From Pseudomonas fluorescens (GTDB lineage: Bacteria > Pseudomonadota > Gammaproteobacteria > Pseudomonadales > Pseudomonadaceae): a stretch of 64,000 bases of DNA. The stretch spans positions 1 to 64,000 of the forward strand of contig NZ_JAGGOG010000024.1 of the NCBI RefSeq assembly GCF_018614655.1, in the 5' to 3' direction. Numbering within the stretch: position 1 is the first letter of the stretch; each line of letters begins with the position of its first letter. The position numbers and the translations under genes were made by a program. The notes beneath the pieces are model-generated. The model did no database searches and had not been told where the DNA came from. It saw only the letters and a list, made by a program, of their open reading frames with translations. Below, one piece after another: positions 1 through 7,981 of the stretch.

Positions 1-2076
1 GACGCTGACGCCGACGCTGACGCCGACCTCGACGCCTTCGATGACCTCGCCACCGGCGAAGTAACCATCAAACCCGTAACGTCCAACACTGGCTTGGCTG
101 ATATGCGTGTCTTCACCCTGCTGGGTGTCGGCGGCATCATCCTGGGCGATCACACCAAGACCCAGGAATTCTCGGTCTCCGAGGGGTCTTCAGGCACCTT
201 GAACCTGGAGTTCGCTCAGGCGGATCTGGTCTCGCTGCTGGGAGGTGGTTTCACCGCGATTCTTGAGGTGAGCGATGGCGCGGGTGGCTGGTTGCCGGTT
301 CAGGAAGGCAGCAACGGTTCGGGCCTGCTCGATCTGCTGGGCCTGTTCGGACAAAGCTCCACTGCTCAAATTGAAGGGCTGGAGGCCGGGCAATATCGCT
401 TCACCCTCAAACTCGATCCGAACCTGGTCAGTATCGGTGCCGGGGCCACGGCCAAGTTGAGCATCACCAACGAAAGCCTGACCGATTTCACCGGTGAAGC
501 GGGTCCGGATGTCACCGGCAACGTCATCACCGATCCGGGCTTTGAAGGCCAGCCGGATGTTCCGGGTACCGGACCTGTGAAAATTCAGGTCGAGGTAGGC
601 GGTGAGTTTGTCGATGCCGATGCCACCATCGGGACCGTGCTGCAGGGTCAATATGGTCAACTGACCATCTTTGCCAACGGCGACTACAAGTACACACCGA
701 ATGGCGATGTTGCCAGCATCGGCAAAGTGGACGCCTTCGAGTATCACCTGGTCAATGACGCAGGTGGCTCGGCAGCGGCAACCTTGTATGTGCGGATCGA
801 CAGTTCGAATGTCGACGTGACCTGGAGCACCACCGATCCATCGGCACCTGGGGTGATCACTACGGTCGCCACGGATGACCTGGGATCGGCGCAGATTGAG
901 ATCGTCAATCTGGTGACCGAGGCCGACTTGGCAGGCCTGACTTACAACCTGCCACTGATCGGTACAGGCACCGGGACCGGGGCAACGATTGTGATCGCGG
1001 CGGATTCCACCGGGGCACTGGAGGTCGATGTCAGCGCCACCGGTTTGTCGGTACTGCCAGATACCACGGTGAACCTGCAGAAGCTGATCAATGGGGTATG
1101 GACCACGCAGCAGACCACGACTGACGCATCGCATACGTTTACCGGGCTGGATGCCGGTTCGTATCGAGTCACGGGGTCTACCGGTTCGGTACTGTCGTTG
1201 AGCGCGATCACCATCGCCCAGAAGCTGACCACCACCTTCCTGACGCAGTTTGTGGCAGGCGAGATGACCAATGCGACGGGGGATGTGTTGGCTGACAGCC
1301 TCTCCGGACCGGATGTCCTCGGTTCGCCGCTGGCGGTGATCAGTGTGCTGGTCAACGGGGTCTACGTGATTCCTGGGCAGACGGGAGCGACGGTCGACGG
1401 TGAGCATGGGTCATTGACTGTGTTTGCCGACGGCAAATACGTCTACACCCCGCATGCCGGGCTGACGCTGGATGAGATTGGCCAGGTGGATAAATTCACC
1501 TACAAGCTCACCACGCCGACCGGTCAGGAAGACACGGCCGATCTGTACATCCGTATCGACTCGCCAGACCGCGACCTCGTCTGGGACGACGCGAATCCGG
1601 GCTCACCTGCCACTGAGGGCGCTGGTTTCACCGCCGCTGCAGTGGGTCAGGATGCGCCCGGGGATGACGGTGCCGGTGCCAGCGATAGTGTTGACGGTGA
1701 CAACAGCCACCCAGTGGCGGTTGACGATACCGACTTCACCCATGTCGCCGGTGCGGACGGGTTGCTGTGGGAGGGTGGTGATGCAGCCATCAACCTGACG
1801 GACCTGATCGGCAAAGTCAGCGGTGTGCAGAGCATCGACCTGAACGACGTCAGTGCGGTTGACCTGACCTTGAGCCTGGAAGACCTGGTGTCCATCACTG
1901 GGCCTGAATCGGATCGCTTGATGATCCAGGGCGATGATCAGGACAGCGTTCATCTGACAGGCGACTGGTCTGCGGGTGTGACCCAGGTAGAGAACGGTCT
2001 GGAGTACGTGATCTACACCAGCCAGGAAGATGAGACCCATCAGCTCTGGGTACAAAACGGCATCAGCGTGGTTTAA
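1..2076 (+). CDS. C-terminal part of a giant type I-secreted adhesin (BapA/LapF-like), cut by the window edge
   Basis: The reading frame is open from base 1, so the gene begins outside the window and only its last 691 codons are seen. The first codons form an Asp-Ala repeat (DADADADAD), a low-complexity linker typical of Bap-type surface proteins. Two diverged copies of an Ig-like module follow, each containing a G-x-LT(I/V)FA-(N/D)G-x-Y-x-YTP core (about bases 540-860 and 1310-1610). The C-terminus (SIDLNDVSAVDLTLSLEDL, then DSVHLTGDW) is the conserved tail of BapA-like type I substrates and probably holds the secretion signal. I see no run of GGxGxDxxx RTX nonapeptides in this part. The genes that follow encode the matching exporter, so the product is probably a surface or biofilm-matrix adhesin. 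Whether it is the LapF or the MapA type cannot be decided without the N-terminus. Confidence 0.85.
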   Translation, partial: DADADADADLDAFDDLATGEVTIKPVTSNTGLADMRVFTLLGVGGIILGDHTKTQEFSVSEGSSGTLNLEFAQADLVSLLGGGFTAILEVSDGAGGWLPVQEGSNGSGLLDLLGLFGQSSTAQIEGLEAGQYRFTLKLDPNLVSIGAGATAKLSITNESLTDFTGEAGPDVTGNVITDPGFEGQPDVPGTGPVKIQVEVGGEFVDADATIGTVLQGQYGQLTIFANGDYKYTPNGDVASIGKVDAFEYHLVNDAGGSAAATLYVRIDSSNVDVTWSTTDPSAPGVITTVATDDLGSAQIEIVNLVTEADLAGLTYNLPLIGTGTGTGATIVIAADSTGALEVDVSATGLSVLPDTTVNLQKLINGVWTTQQTTTDASHTFTGLDAGSYRVTGSTGSVLSLSAITIAQKLTTTFLTQFVAGEMTNATGDVLADSLSGPDVLGSPLAVISVLVNGVYVIPGQTGATVDGEHGSLTVFADGKYVYTPHAGLTLDEIGQVDKFTYKLTTPTGQEDTADLYIRIDSPDRDLVWDDANPGSPATEGAGFTAAAVGQDAPGDDGAGASDSVDGDNSHPVAVDDTDFTHVAGADGLLWEGGDAAINLTDLIGKVSGVQSIDLNDVSAVDLTLSLEDLVSITGPESDRLMIQGDDQDSVHLTGDWSAGVTQVENGLEYVIYTSQEDETHQLWVQNGISVV

Positions 2077-2091
2077 CCACGCACCCGACGG

Positions 2092-2113
2092 CCGGGCCGC
2101 AAGGCCCGGTTTT
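2092..2113 (+). terminator. Rho-independent terminator after the adhesin gene
   Basis: A perfect 7-bp stem (CCGGGCC / GGCCCGG) with a GCAA tetraloop is followed directly by TTTT, 15 bases after the adhesin stop codon. It should reduce read-through from the very long adhesin transcript into the transporter genes. Confidence 0.8.
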
Positions 2114-2135
2114 CCTCACCAACGGTATTGCAGCG

Positions 2136-2167
2136 ATGGACCGTGACTGATGTCAGTCACGGTCCAT
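2136..2167. repeat. Perfect 15-bp inverted repeat between adhesin and exporter genes
   Basis: The arms are ATGGACCGTGACTGA (2136-2150) and its exact reverse complement (2153-2167), separated by only two bases. There is no T-run on either side, so it does not look like a standard terminator. It lies 40 bases upstream of the exporter's first start codon and could be an operator for a dimeric regulator, a cruciform or a second stop for transcription. Confidence 0.6.
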
Positions 2168-2207
2168 GGTTGTACCCAACAGGTTGATAACAAGCAGGGG
2201 ACGTGAA

Positions 2208-3659
2208 GTGAGGTACAAGAGTCTGGTCAAACGGCTGTCTGCGGCTTTCCTGGTAGCGGCAATCACCGCACCGGCGCATGAGCAGGTCATGGCCAAGTCG
2301 TTTAGCGACGACGAAGAAAGCTTCAATATCATCAGCCCCAGTGACTTGGGCACGAATTTACCGGGTGGTTCCATGGGCGTCAGTTCGCCGGTGGCACCGC
2401 AACGCGTCATACCGAAAAACATCGACCTGACACGGGCTATTCAATTAGCCGTGGAATGGCACCCGGCCATTGCCGAGGCGATCGGTCAGCTCTACCAGCA
2501 AAACGAGAACGTGACCATTGCCCGTTCCGGTTACTACCCGCAAGTGAGCGGCGGTTTCAATTCCGGCTACGACAGCGGCCTGAGTGGCAACGGCCAAAGC
2601 CAGACCTTTTCCGTGTCGGCATCGCAGATGCTTTACGACTTCGGCAAGGTGTCCAGTTCCGTGGACAGTGCTCTGGCCCGGGTCAGTGGCAGCCAGGCGG
2701 CGGTCTTGCTGTCGATTGACCAAGTGACCCGTGATACCTCGTACGCCATGATCGAGTTGCAGCGTTCGCAACTGCTGGTGGCACTGGCGGGTGAACAGAT
2801 CAAGGGCGTTTCGGCGATTGCGGAACTGGCGAAGCAACGCAGCGATATGGGCGCCAGCACCCGCTCGGATCTGATCCAGGCACGTTCGCGAGTCGAGGCG
2901 TCGGAGGCGACACAGTTACAACTCAAAGCGCAATTCAATCGCTGGCGCAGTGCCTTGAGCAGCTTGCTGGGGGCGCAGTCGCCGGTGAGTGTTTCGCAAG
3001 ATTTCCCGGCGAGCCTGGAGCAATCCTGTCAGGGCCTGGTGCCGGATGAAGCGGTCACCCCGGCGCTGTTGATTGCCCAGGCGCAACGCACCGATGCCTT
3101 GGCGCTGATCGCCCAGGCCCGTGCGGAAGCGTTGCCGACGGTGTCGTTGGATCCATCGGTGACTCAATACCTGGACAACAACGACGAAACCGGCATCCCC
3201 GGCGGCCGGGACCGGACCCGCTACGGTGTGTTCCTTAACGTGAAGATGCCGTTGTACCAGGGCGGCGCCATTACTGCGCGCAAGTCCGCTGCACAACAAG
3301 CCCTGCGTTCTGCCGAAGCGGCCAACGACGCCGCCCGGCTCACTGTACGCCAGGGCCTGCTGGAGGCGCGAGATCAGATTTCGAGCCTGGCCCAGCGGCT
3401 GTCCACCCTGGACTTTCGTGAGCGCAGCATTTCCGAGACCCGCGACCTTTACCGTCAGCAGTACCTCGAACTTGGCACCCGGCCGCTGCTGGACTTGCTC
3501 AATGCCGAGCAGGAAATCCACCAGGCCCGCATGGACCGGGAAAACACCGCGGCTGACCTGCGGCGCCTGAAAATCGATTGCCTCTACAACACCGGCGGGT
3601 TGCGCACGGCGTTCCATCTAGATAACAGCACCTTGCAAGGTGTGGAGATTCGGCCATGA
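2208..3659 (+). CDS. TolC-family outer-membrane channel of the adhesin type I secretion system
   Basis: This 483-residue protein should form the outer-membrane/periplasmic tunnel through which the upstream adhesin is exported. I place the start at GTG 2208, preceded by AGGGGAC, because it begins a signal peptide (MRYKSLVKRLSAAFLVAAITAPA); the open frame itself goes back to 2166. The body has the two-fold repeated helical layout of outer-membrane efflux proteins: ALARVSGSQAAVLLSIDQ and GASTRSDLIQARSRVEA in the first half, and a matching GTRPLLDLLNAEQEIHQAR in the second. Its stop overlaps the next gene as ATGA, which indicates translational coupling. The order adhesin-TolC-ABC-HlyD is that of lapF/mapA-type loci. 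Confidence 0.88.
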   Translation: MRYKSLVKRLSAAFLVAAITAPAHEQVMAKSFSDDEESFNIISPSDLGTNLPGGSMGVSSPVAPQRVIPKNIDLTRAIQLAVEWHPAIAEAIGQLYQQNENVTIARSGYYPQVSGGFNSGYDSGLSGNGQSQTFSVSASQMLYDFGKVSSSVDSALARVSGSQAAVLLSIDQVTRDTSYAMIELQRSQLLVALAGEQIKGVSAIAELAKQRSDMGASTRSDLIQARSRVEASEATQLQLKAQFNRWRSALSSLLGAQSPVSVSQDFPASLEQSCQGLVPDEAVTPALLIAQAQRTDALALIAQARAEALPTVSLDPSVTQYLDNNDETGIPGGRDRTRYGVFLNVKMPLYQGGAITARKSAAQQALRSAEAANDAARLTVRQGLLEARDQISSLAQRLSTLDFRERSISETRDLYRQQYLELGTRPLLDLLNAEQEIHQARMDRENTAADLRRLKIDCLYNTGGLRTAFHLDNSTLQGVEIRP

Positions 3660-5839
3660 ATGATGCCGTGATGCTTGAGGGCGACATGAGCGCAGTGGAC
3701 GCGGCACCCAATCCGGTGCCGGCGTTCGATTACGAGGTGTGGCTGGAGGCGGTACTCAGCGTCGCCCGGCATTACCGCCTGGAGTGCTCGGCGCAAAGTG
3801 TCCGGCTCGCGGCGCAGTGGACCGAAGGCGCCTCGGTGGAAGACGTGGTGCGGCAGATGGCCCGCCAGGCGGGATTGAATTGTGCGATCGCCGACTTCAG
3901 TGCCTCGACCATGATGCAACGGCAACTGCCGATGATCTTGCAGTTCAGTGACGGCCAGGTCGGCGTACTGGAAACCCTGGGCGATGGCGAACACGTCGGC
4001 ATCGCCTACAGCGGCGACGGCGGTCTGCAAAGCCGTCTCAGCTACCAGGAGCTGCTCGACTCGGCGCGCAAGAGCGTGATTTTGCGGCCCATGAGTGCCG
4101 TGCGCGATACCCGCGTCGATGACTACATCAAACCCTATGAAAAGGACTGGTTCAAAAGCATTGTGCTGCGGGACATGCGGCCTTATGGCTATGTCATGCT
4201 GGCTTCGCTGGTGACCAGCGTACTCGGGTTGGCCGGGGTGCTGTTTTCCATGCAGGTTTACGACCGGGTGATTCCGGCCGAGTCGATGCCCACGCTGTAT
4301 GTGTTGTTCGGTGGCGTCATGCTGGCGCTGTTGTTCGACTTCATCATGCGCATCACCCGCGTGCGGATCACTGACATGCTTGGCAAGCGGGCAGACATGC
4401 GCGTGTCCGACCTGGTATTCGGGCATGCCATTCGCCTGCGCAACAGCGCCCGGCCCAAGTCCACCGGCTCGTTCATTTCCCAAATCAAGGAGCTGGAGCA
4501 ACTGCGTGAACTGATCACCTCCAGCACGGCAACGGCCCTGGCAGACCTGCCGTTTTTCCTGTTGTTCCTGGTGATTTACTGGATGATCGCCGGGCCTTTG
4601 GTAGCGGTGCCGATGGTGGCGGTATTGTTTCTGGTGGTGCCGGGTGTGTTGTCGCAGAAGAAACTCGCAGCGCTGGCCAACCAGTCCATGCGCGAAAGCT
4701 CGTTGCGCAGCGCCATGCTGGTGGAGACCATTCAGGGCCTGGACGATATCAAGGCGTTGCAAGCCGAGCAGCGTTTTCAGCATCAATGGAATCACTACAA
4801 CGCCACTTGTGGCGATGCCAGCCTGCGGCTGCGGATGTTGACCAACAAGCTGGTGGCCTGGACCAACAACGTGCAAGGTTCAGTGTTTGCCGTGGTGGTG
4901 GTGTTCGGTGCGCCGATGGTCATGGCCAGTGACATGACCACCGGTAGCCTGGTGGCGGCCTCGATCCTGGCCTCACGCATGATGGCGCCGATGTCGCAGA
5001 TCACCCAGGTGCTGACCCGCTGGCAGCAGGCCAAGGTGGCCCTGCAAAGCCTGAACCGGATCATGGAATTGCCGGTGGACCATGCCGAAGGCAGCAAGCG
5101 CGTGCACTTGCCGGTGGTGCGTGGCCATTACGTCCTCAATCAGGCGGCATTCCAGTATTCCGACGATGCGCCGGTGCCGGCGTTGCTGGTGGCGGACTTG
5201 CAGATCCAACCAGGTGAGCGCATCGCCATTCTCGGCCGCAATGGGGCGGGCAAATCCACCTTGCTGCAGGCCTTGGCCGGCATGCTCGATCTGAAGAGCG
5301 GCAGCATCAGCCTCGATGGGGTTGCGCTCGGTCATATCGACCCGGCGGACGTGCGCCGGGATGTCGGGCTGATGACGCAAAACTCGCGCCTGTTCCACGG
5401 CACTCTGCGGGACAACCTGATCATGGGGGCGCCCCATGCGTCCGATCAGGAGATCCTCCAGGCACTGGCGCTGACGGGCGCAGCGGACTTTATCGGCAAG
5501 TTCGCCGACGGCATGGACCACATGATTCTGGAAGGCGGCCTCGGGCTGTCAGGCGGGCAGCGCCAATCGTTGCTGCTGTCGCGCTTGATCATCCGCCAAC
5601 CGCACATCGTTCTTCTGGACGAACCCACGGCGTCTCTGGATGAAGCGACCGAGCGCCAATTGATCCACAACCTGGACAAATGGGCGGCCCACCGCACGCT
5701 GATCATCGCGACCCACCGTATGAGTGTGTTGAGTCTGGTGAACCGGATCATCGTCGTCGACAACGGACAAATCCTCGTCGATGACACCAAGGACAACGCG
5801 ATTGCCCGGCTTTCCAAACCCAAGGGGAAGAATCAGTGA
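3656..5839 (+). CDS. Type I secretion ABC transporter (permease fused to ATPase), LapB/HlyB-like
   Basis: This 727-residue inner-membrane protein powers export of the adhesin. The N-terminal 140 or so residues resemble a C39-like domain without the catalytic Cys motif, as in HlyB/LapB exporters whose substrates keep their own C-terminal signal. A six-helix transmembrane domain follows (about residues 180-450, starting near YVMLASLVTSVLGLAGVLFS). The ATPase has Walker A GRNGAGKST near residue 527, signature LSGGQ near 631, Walker B IVLLDEPTASLD near 652 and the switch His in ATHR near 684. ATGA overlap with the upstream gene and GTGA overlap with the downstream gene show that the three exporter genes form one operon. 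Confidence 0.92.
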   Translation: MNDAVMLEGDMSAVDAAPNPVPAFDYEVWLEAVLSVARHYRLECSAQSVRLAAQWTEGASVEDVVRQMARQAGLNCAIADFSASTMMQRQLPMILQFSDGQVGVLETLGDGEHVGIAYSGDGGLQSRLSYQELLDSARKSVILRPMSAVRDTRVDDYIKPYEKDWFKSIVLRDMRPYGYVMLASLVTSVLGLAGVLFSMQVYDRVIPAESMPTLYVLFGGVMLALLFDFIMRITRVRITDMLGKRADMRVSDLVFGHAIRLRNSARPKSTGSFISQIKELEQLRELITSSTATALADLPFFLLFLVIYWMIAGPLVAVPMVAVLFLVVPGVLSQKKLAALANQSMRESSLRSAMLVETIQGLDDIKALQAEQRFQHQWNHYNATCGDASLRLRMLTNKLVAWTNNVQGSVFAVVVVFGAPMVMASDMTTGSLVAASILASRMMAPMSQITQVLTRWQQAKVALQSLNRIMELPVDHAEGSKRVHLPVVRGHYVLNQAAFQYSDDAPVPALLVADLQIQPGERIAILGRNGAGKSTLLQALAGMLDLKSGSISLDGVALGHIDPADVRRDVGLMTQNSRLFHGTLRDNLIMGAPHASDQEILQALALTGAADFIGKFADGMDHMILEGGLGLSGGQRQSLLLSRLIIRQPHIVLLDEPTASLDEATERQLIHNLDKWAAHRTLIIATHRMSVLSLVNRIIVVDNGQILVDDTKDNAIARLSKPKGKNQ

Positions 5840-7056
5840 ACACCCATGAGCGCAAAAGAATCCCCCTGCTGGGCATCGAAGACGAGGGCGCCCAACACTA
5901 CAACGACGGCATTGATGACAACACGGTGGTGCGCTCGACGCGGGTGGTCTTCTGGGTGTTTGTCCTGCTGATTGCATTCGGTGCGTGGGCTTACTTCTTT
6001 GAAATCGATGAGGTCTCGACGGGCAGCGGCAAGGTCATCCCCACCTCCCGCGAGCAGATCATTCAATCGCTGGAAGGCGGTATCGTCACCGAGTTGAATG
6101 TGACGGAGGGCGATATCGTCAAGAGTGGCCAGACGTTAGCCAAACTCGACCCGACCAAGACCGAATCCAACTTCGATGAAAGTGCTTCCAAGTTCCGGGC
6201 ATCCCTGGCCAGCGTTGCGCGTTTGCAGGCGGAGGTGAACGGCAAACCGCTGGTATTTCCTGTCGAGCTACAGCGCCACCCCGAGTTGATCCGTGCCGAA
6301 ACCGATTTGTTCAGTACCCGGCGCAAGGGCCTGGAGGACACCCAGTCGGGGTTGCGTTCATCCCTGGGACTGGTGCGCAGCGAGTTGGAGATTACCGAGA
6401 ACCTGGCCAAAGTTGGTGCCGCCAGCAGTGTTGAAGTTCTGCGCCTCAAACGCCAGAAGGCAGAGCTGGAGATGAAGCTGACCCAGTCCCGCTCCGATTA
6501 CATGGTGCGCGCCGGCGAGGACCTGGCCAAGGCCAATGCCGATGTCGAGACGCTGTCATCGATCATGCGCGGGCGTTCGGATTCGGTGACCCGCTTGACC
6601 TTGCGCTCTCCGGTACGCGGTATCGTCAAAGACATCGAGGTCACCACGATTGGTGGGATTATCCCGCCCAATGGCCGCTTGATGCAGATCGTTCCCCTGG
6701 ATGAACAACTGCTGATCGAAGCCCGTATTTCGCCGCGGGACATCGCTTTTATTCATCCCGACCAAGTGGCCAAGGTCAAGATCACCGCCTACGACTACGC
6801 GATTTATGGCGGCATGGACGGCAAGGTGGTGACCATCTCGCCCGACACCATCCAGGACGAAGTCAAACCCGAGGTTTTCTACTACCGGGTGTTTATCCGC
6901 ACCGACGCCGACACCTTGAAGAACAAGGCGGGCAAATCGTTCTCCATCGTGCCGGGGATGATTGCTTCGGTGGACATCAAGACCGGTCAGAAAACCATTC
7001 TCGACTACTTGATCAAACCCATGAACCGCGCGCGTGAAGCCTTGCGCGAGCGCTAA
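5836..7056 (+). CDS. HlyD-family membrane fusion protein of the adhesin exporter
   Basis: This 406-residue periplasmic adaptor links the ABC transporter to the TolC-like channel. The GTG start overlaps the stop of the ABC gene. A short cytoplasmic tail of about 36 residues precedes one transmembrane helix (VVFWVFVLLIAFGAWAYFF). Next come the first half of a lipoyl/barrel-sandwich domain (GSGKVIPTSREQIIQSLEGG), a long coiled-coil hairpin with its tip near residues 150-230, and the second barrel half (LRSPVRGIVKDIEVTTIGGI). The length and pattern are standard for LapC/HlyD proteins. It closes the three-gene exporter; the following hydrolase begins 14 bases later and is probably co-transcribed. 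Confidence 0.9.
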   Translation: MNTHERKRIPLLGIEDEGAQHYNDGIDDNTVVRSTRVVFWVFVLLIAFGAWAYFFEIDEVSTGSGKVIPTSREQIIQSLEGGIVTELNVTEGDIVKSGQTLAKLDPTKTESNFDESASKFRASLASVARLQAEVNGKPLVFPVELQRHPELIRAETDLFSTRRKGLEDTQSGLRSSLGLVRSELEITENLAKVGAASSVEVLRLKRQKAELEMKLTQSRSDYMVRAGEDLAKANADVETLSSIMRGRSDSVTRLTLRSPVRGIVKDIEVTTIGGIIPPNGRLMQIVPLDEQLLIEARISPRDIAFIHPDQVAKVKITAYDYAIYGGMDGKVVTISPDTIQDEVKPEVFYYRVFIRTDADTLKNKAGKSFSIVPGMIASVDIKTGQKTILDYLIKPMNRAREALRER

Positions 7057-7070
7057 CGGAGGGTGTGCTG

Positions 7071-7964
7071 ATGGGCAAAATCCTCAGGTTGTTGCTGCTA
7101 GGGTTGAGTGTTGTCGGCGCGCCTTGTGCCTTGGCGCTCGACGACAGTTCAGCGCCCTTGCTTTGGAACACGCCTGCCGACAAGGCGACGTGTAGCGATC
7201 CGGACTCGGCACTGAGGGTCGAGTTTGCCCAGGGTGAGGAGTGCATCCGCTATTTCGCCGGGGCCATCCTTGATCATGCGCCAGTGGTGATCGTCATGTT
7301 CCATGGTGATCGCAATATCGAGATGCATCAGGCGCCCGAGGCCATCCGCGGCAACACCCTGGCCGCCAAGGTACTTGCGGCAAAAACACTGAGCAAAAGG
7401 GCCGGAGTTCCACTGGTGATTGTGGCTCGGCCGGGTACCTATGGTTCCAGCGGCAATCATGGGCAGCGGCGCCAGGCCCGGGAATTTGTTGCATTGGATG
7501 GCGCGCTGGATGAGCTGCGTGAACGCTACGGTATCGGTCAGTTTGTTTTGCTGGGCCACAGCGGTGGCGCCACAGTGGCGGCTGCGCTGCTGACCCTGGG
7601 GCGTGACGATGTGAAGTGCGCGGTGATGACCTCTGGCGCGTTCGCCCTGGTGCAGCGTGCGCAGATGATTCGCCAGAGCAAGGGCCTGCCTTCAAGGCCG
7701 GGGCGCGATACCAATGGATTACTCCACCCTTACGACCCCGGCCAGCACATCGACGGCATTGTCGCAGCGCCCAAGCGGCAGTTGTTCGTGATAGGCAACG
7801 TCGACGATCAGGTCGCACCGTTCGTGTTGCAGGAGCACTTTTTCCAGGCGCTGATTAAAGCGAAACATCGGGCGCAGTTGATCAAGGCGGATGCTGTGGC
7901 ACCTGCGTTTCATCAACTGCGCAATGATATCGGTCTCAAGACGGCGGCCAGTTGCGCGAAGTAA
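7071..7964 (+). CDS. Periplasmic alpha/beta-hydrolase-like protein, function unknown
   Basis: I chose ATG 7071 because GGAGGG lies seven bases upstream; a GTG at 7065 is in frame but too close to that site. The 297-residue product starts with a clear signal peptide (MGKILRLLLLGLSVVGAPCALA). It contains an FHGD motif near residue 82 that could form the oxyanion region, and the nucleophile elbow GHSGG near residues 162-166. A likely acid and His lie in GNVDDQVAP and APAFHQL. These are signs of a serine hydrolase of the alpha/beta fold. It sits directly behind the type I exporter in the same direction, so it may act on the adhesin, its glycan or the cell wall, but this is only inferred from position. 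No close named family was recognised. Confidence 0.7.
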   Translation: MGKILRLLLLGLSVVGAPCALALDDSSAPLLWNTPADKATCSDPDSALRVEFAQGEECIRYFAGAILDHAPVVIVMFHGDRNIEMHQAPEAIRGNTLAAKVLAAKTLSKRAGVPLVIVARPGTYGSSGNHGQRRQAREFVALDGALDELRERYGIGQFVLLGHSGGATVAAALLTLGRDDVKCAVMTSGAFALVQRAQMIRQSKGLPSRPGRDTNGLLHPYDPGQHIDGIVAAPKRQLFVIGNVDDQVAPFVLQEHFFQALIKAKHRAQLIKADAVAPAFHQLRNDIGLKTAASCAK

Positions 7965-7981
7965 GGTCTTCGCTTGGCGGG

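Noticed and set aside
3584..4876. Minus-strand open frame of 430 codons
   Set aside because: It is antisense to the exporter ATPase gene, whose motifs are all intact.
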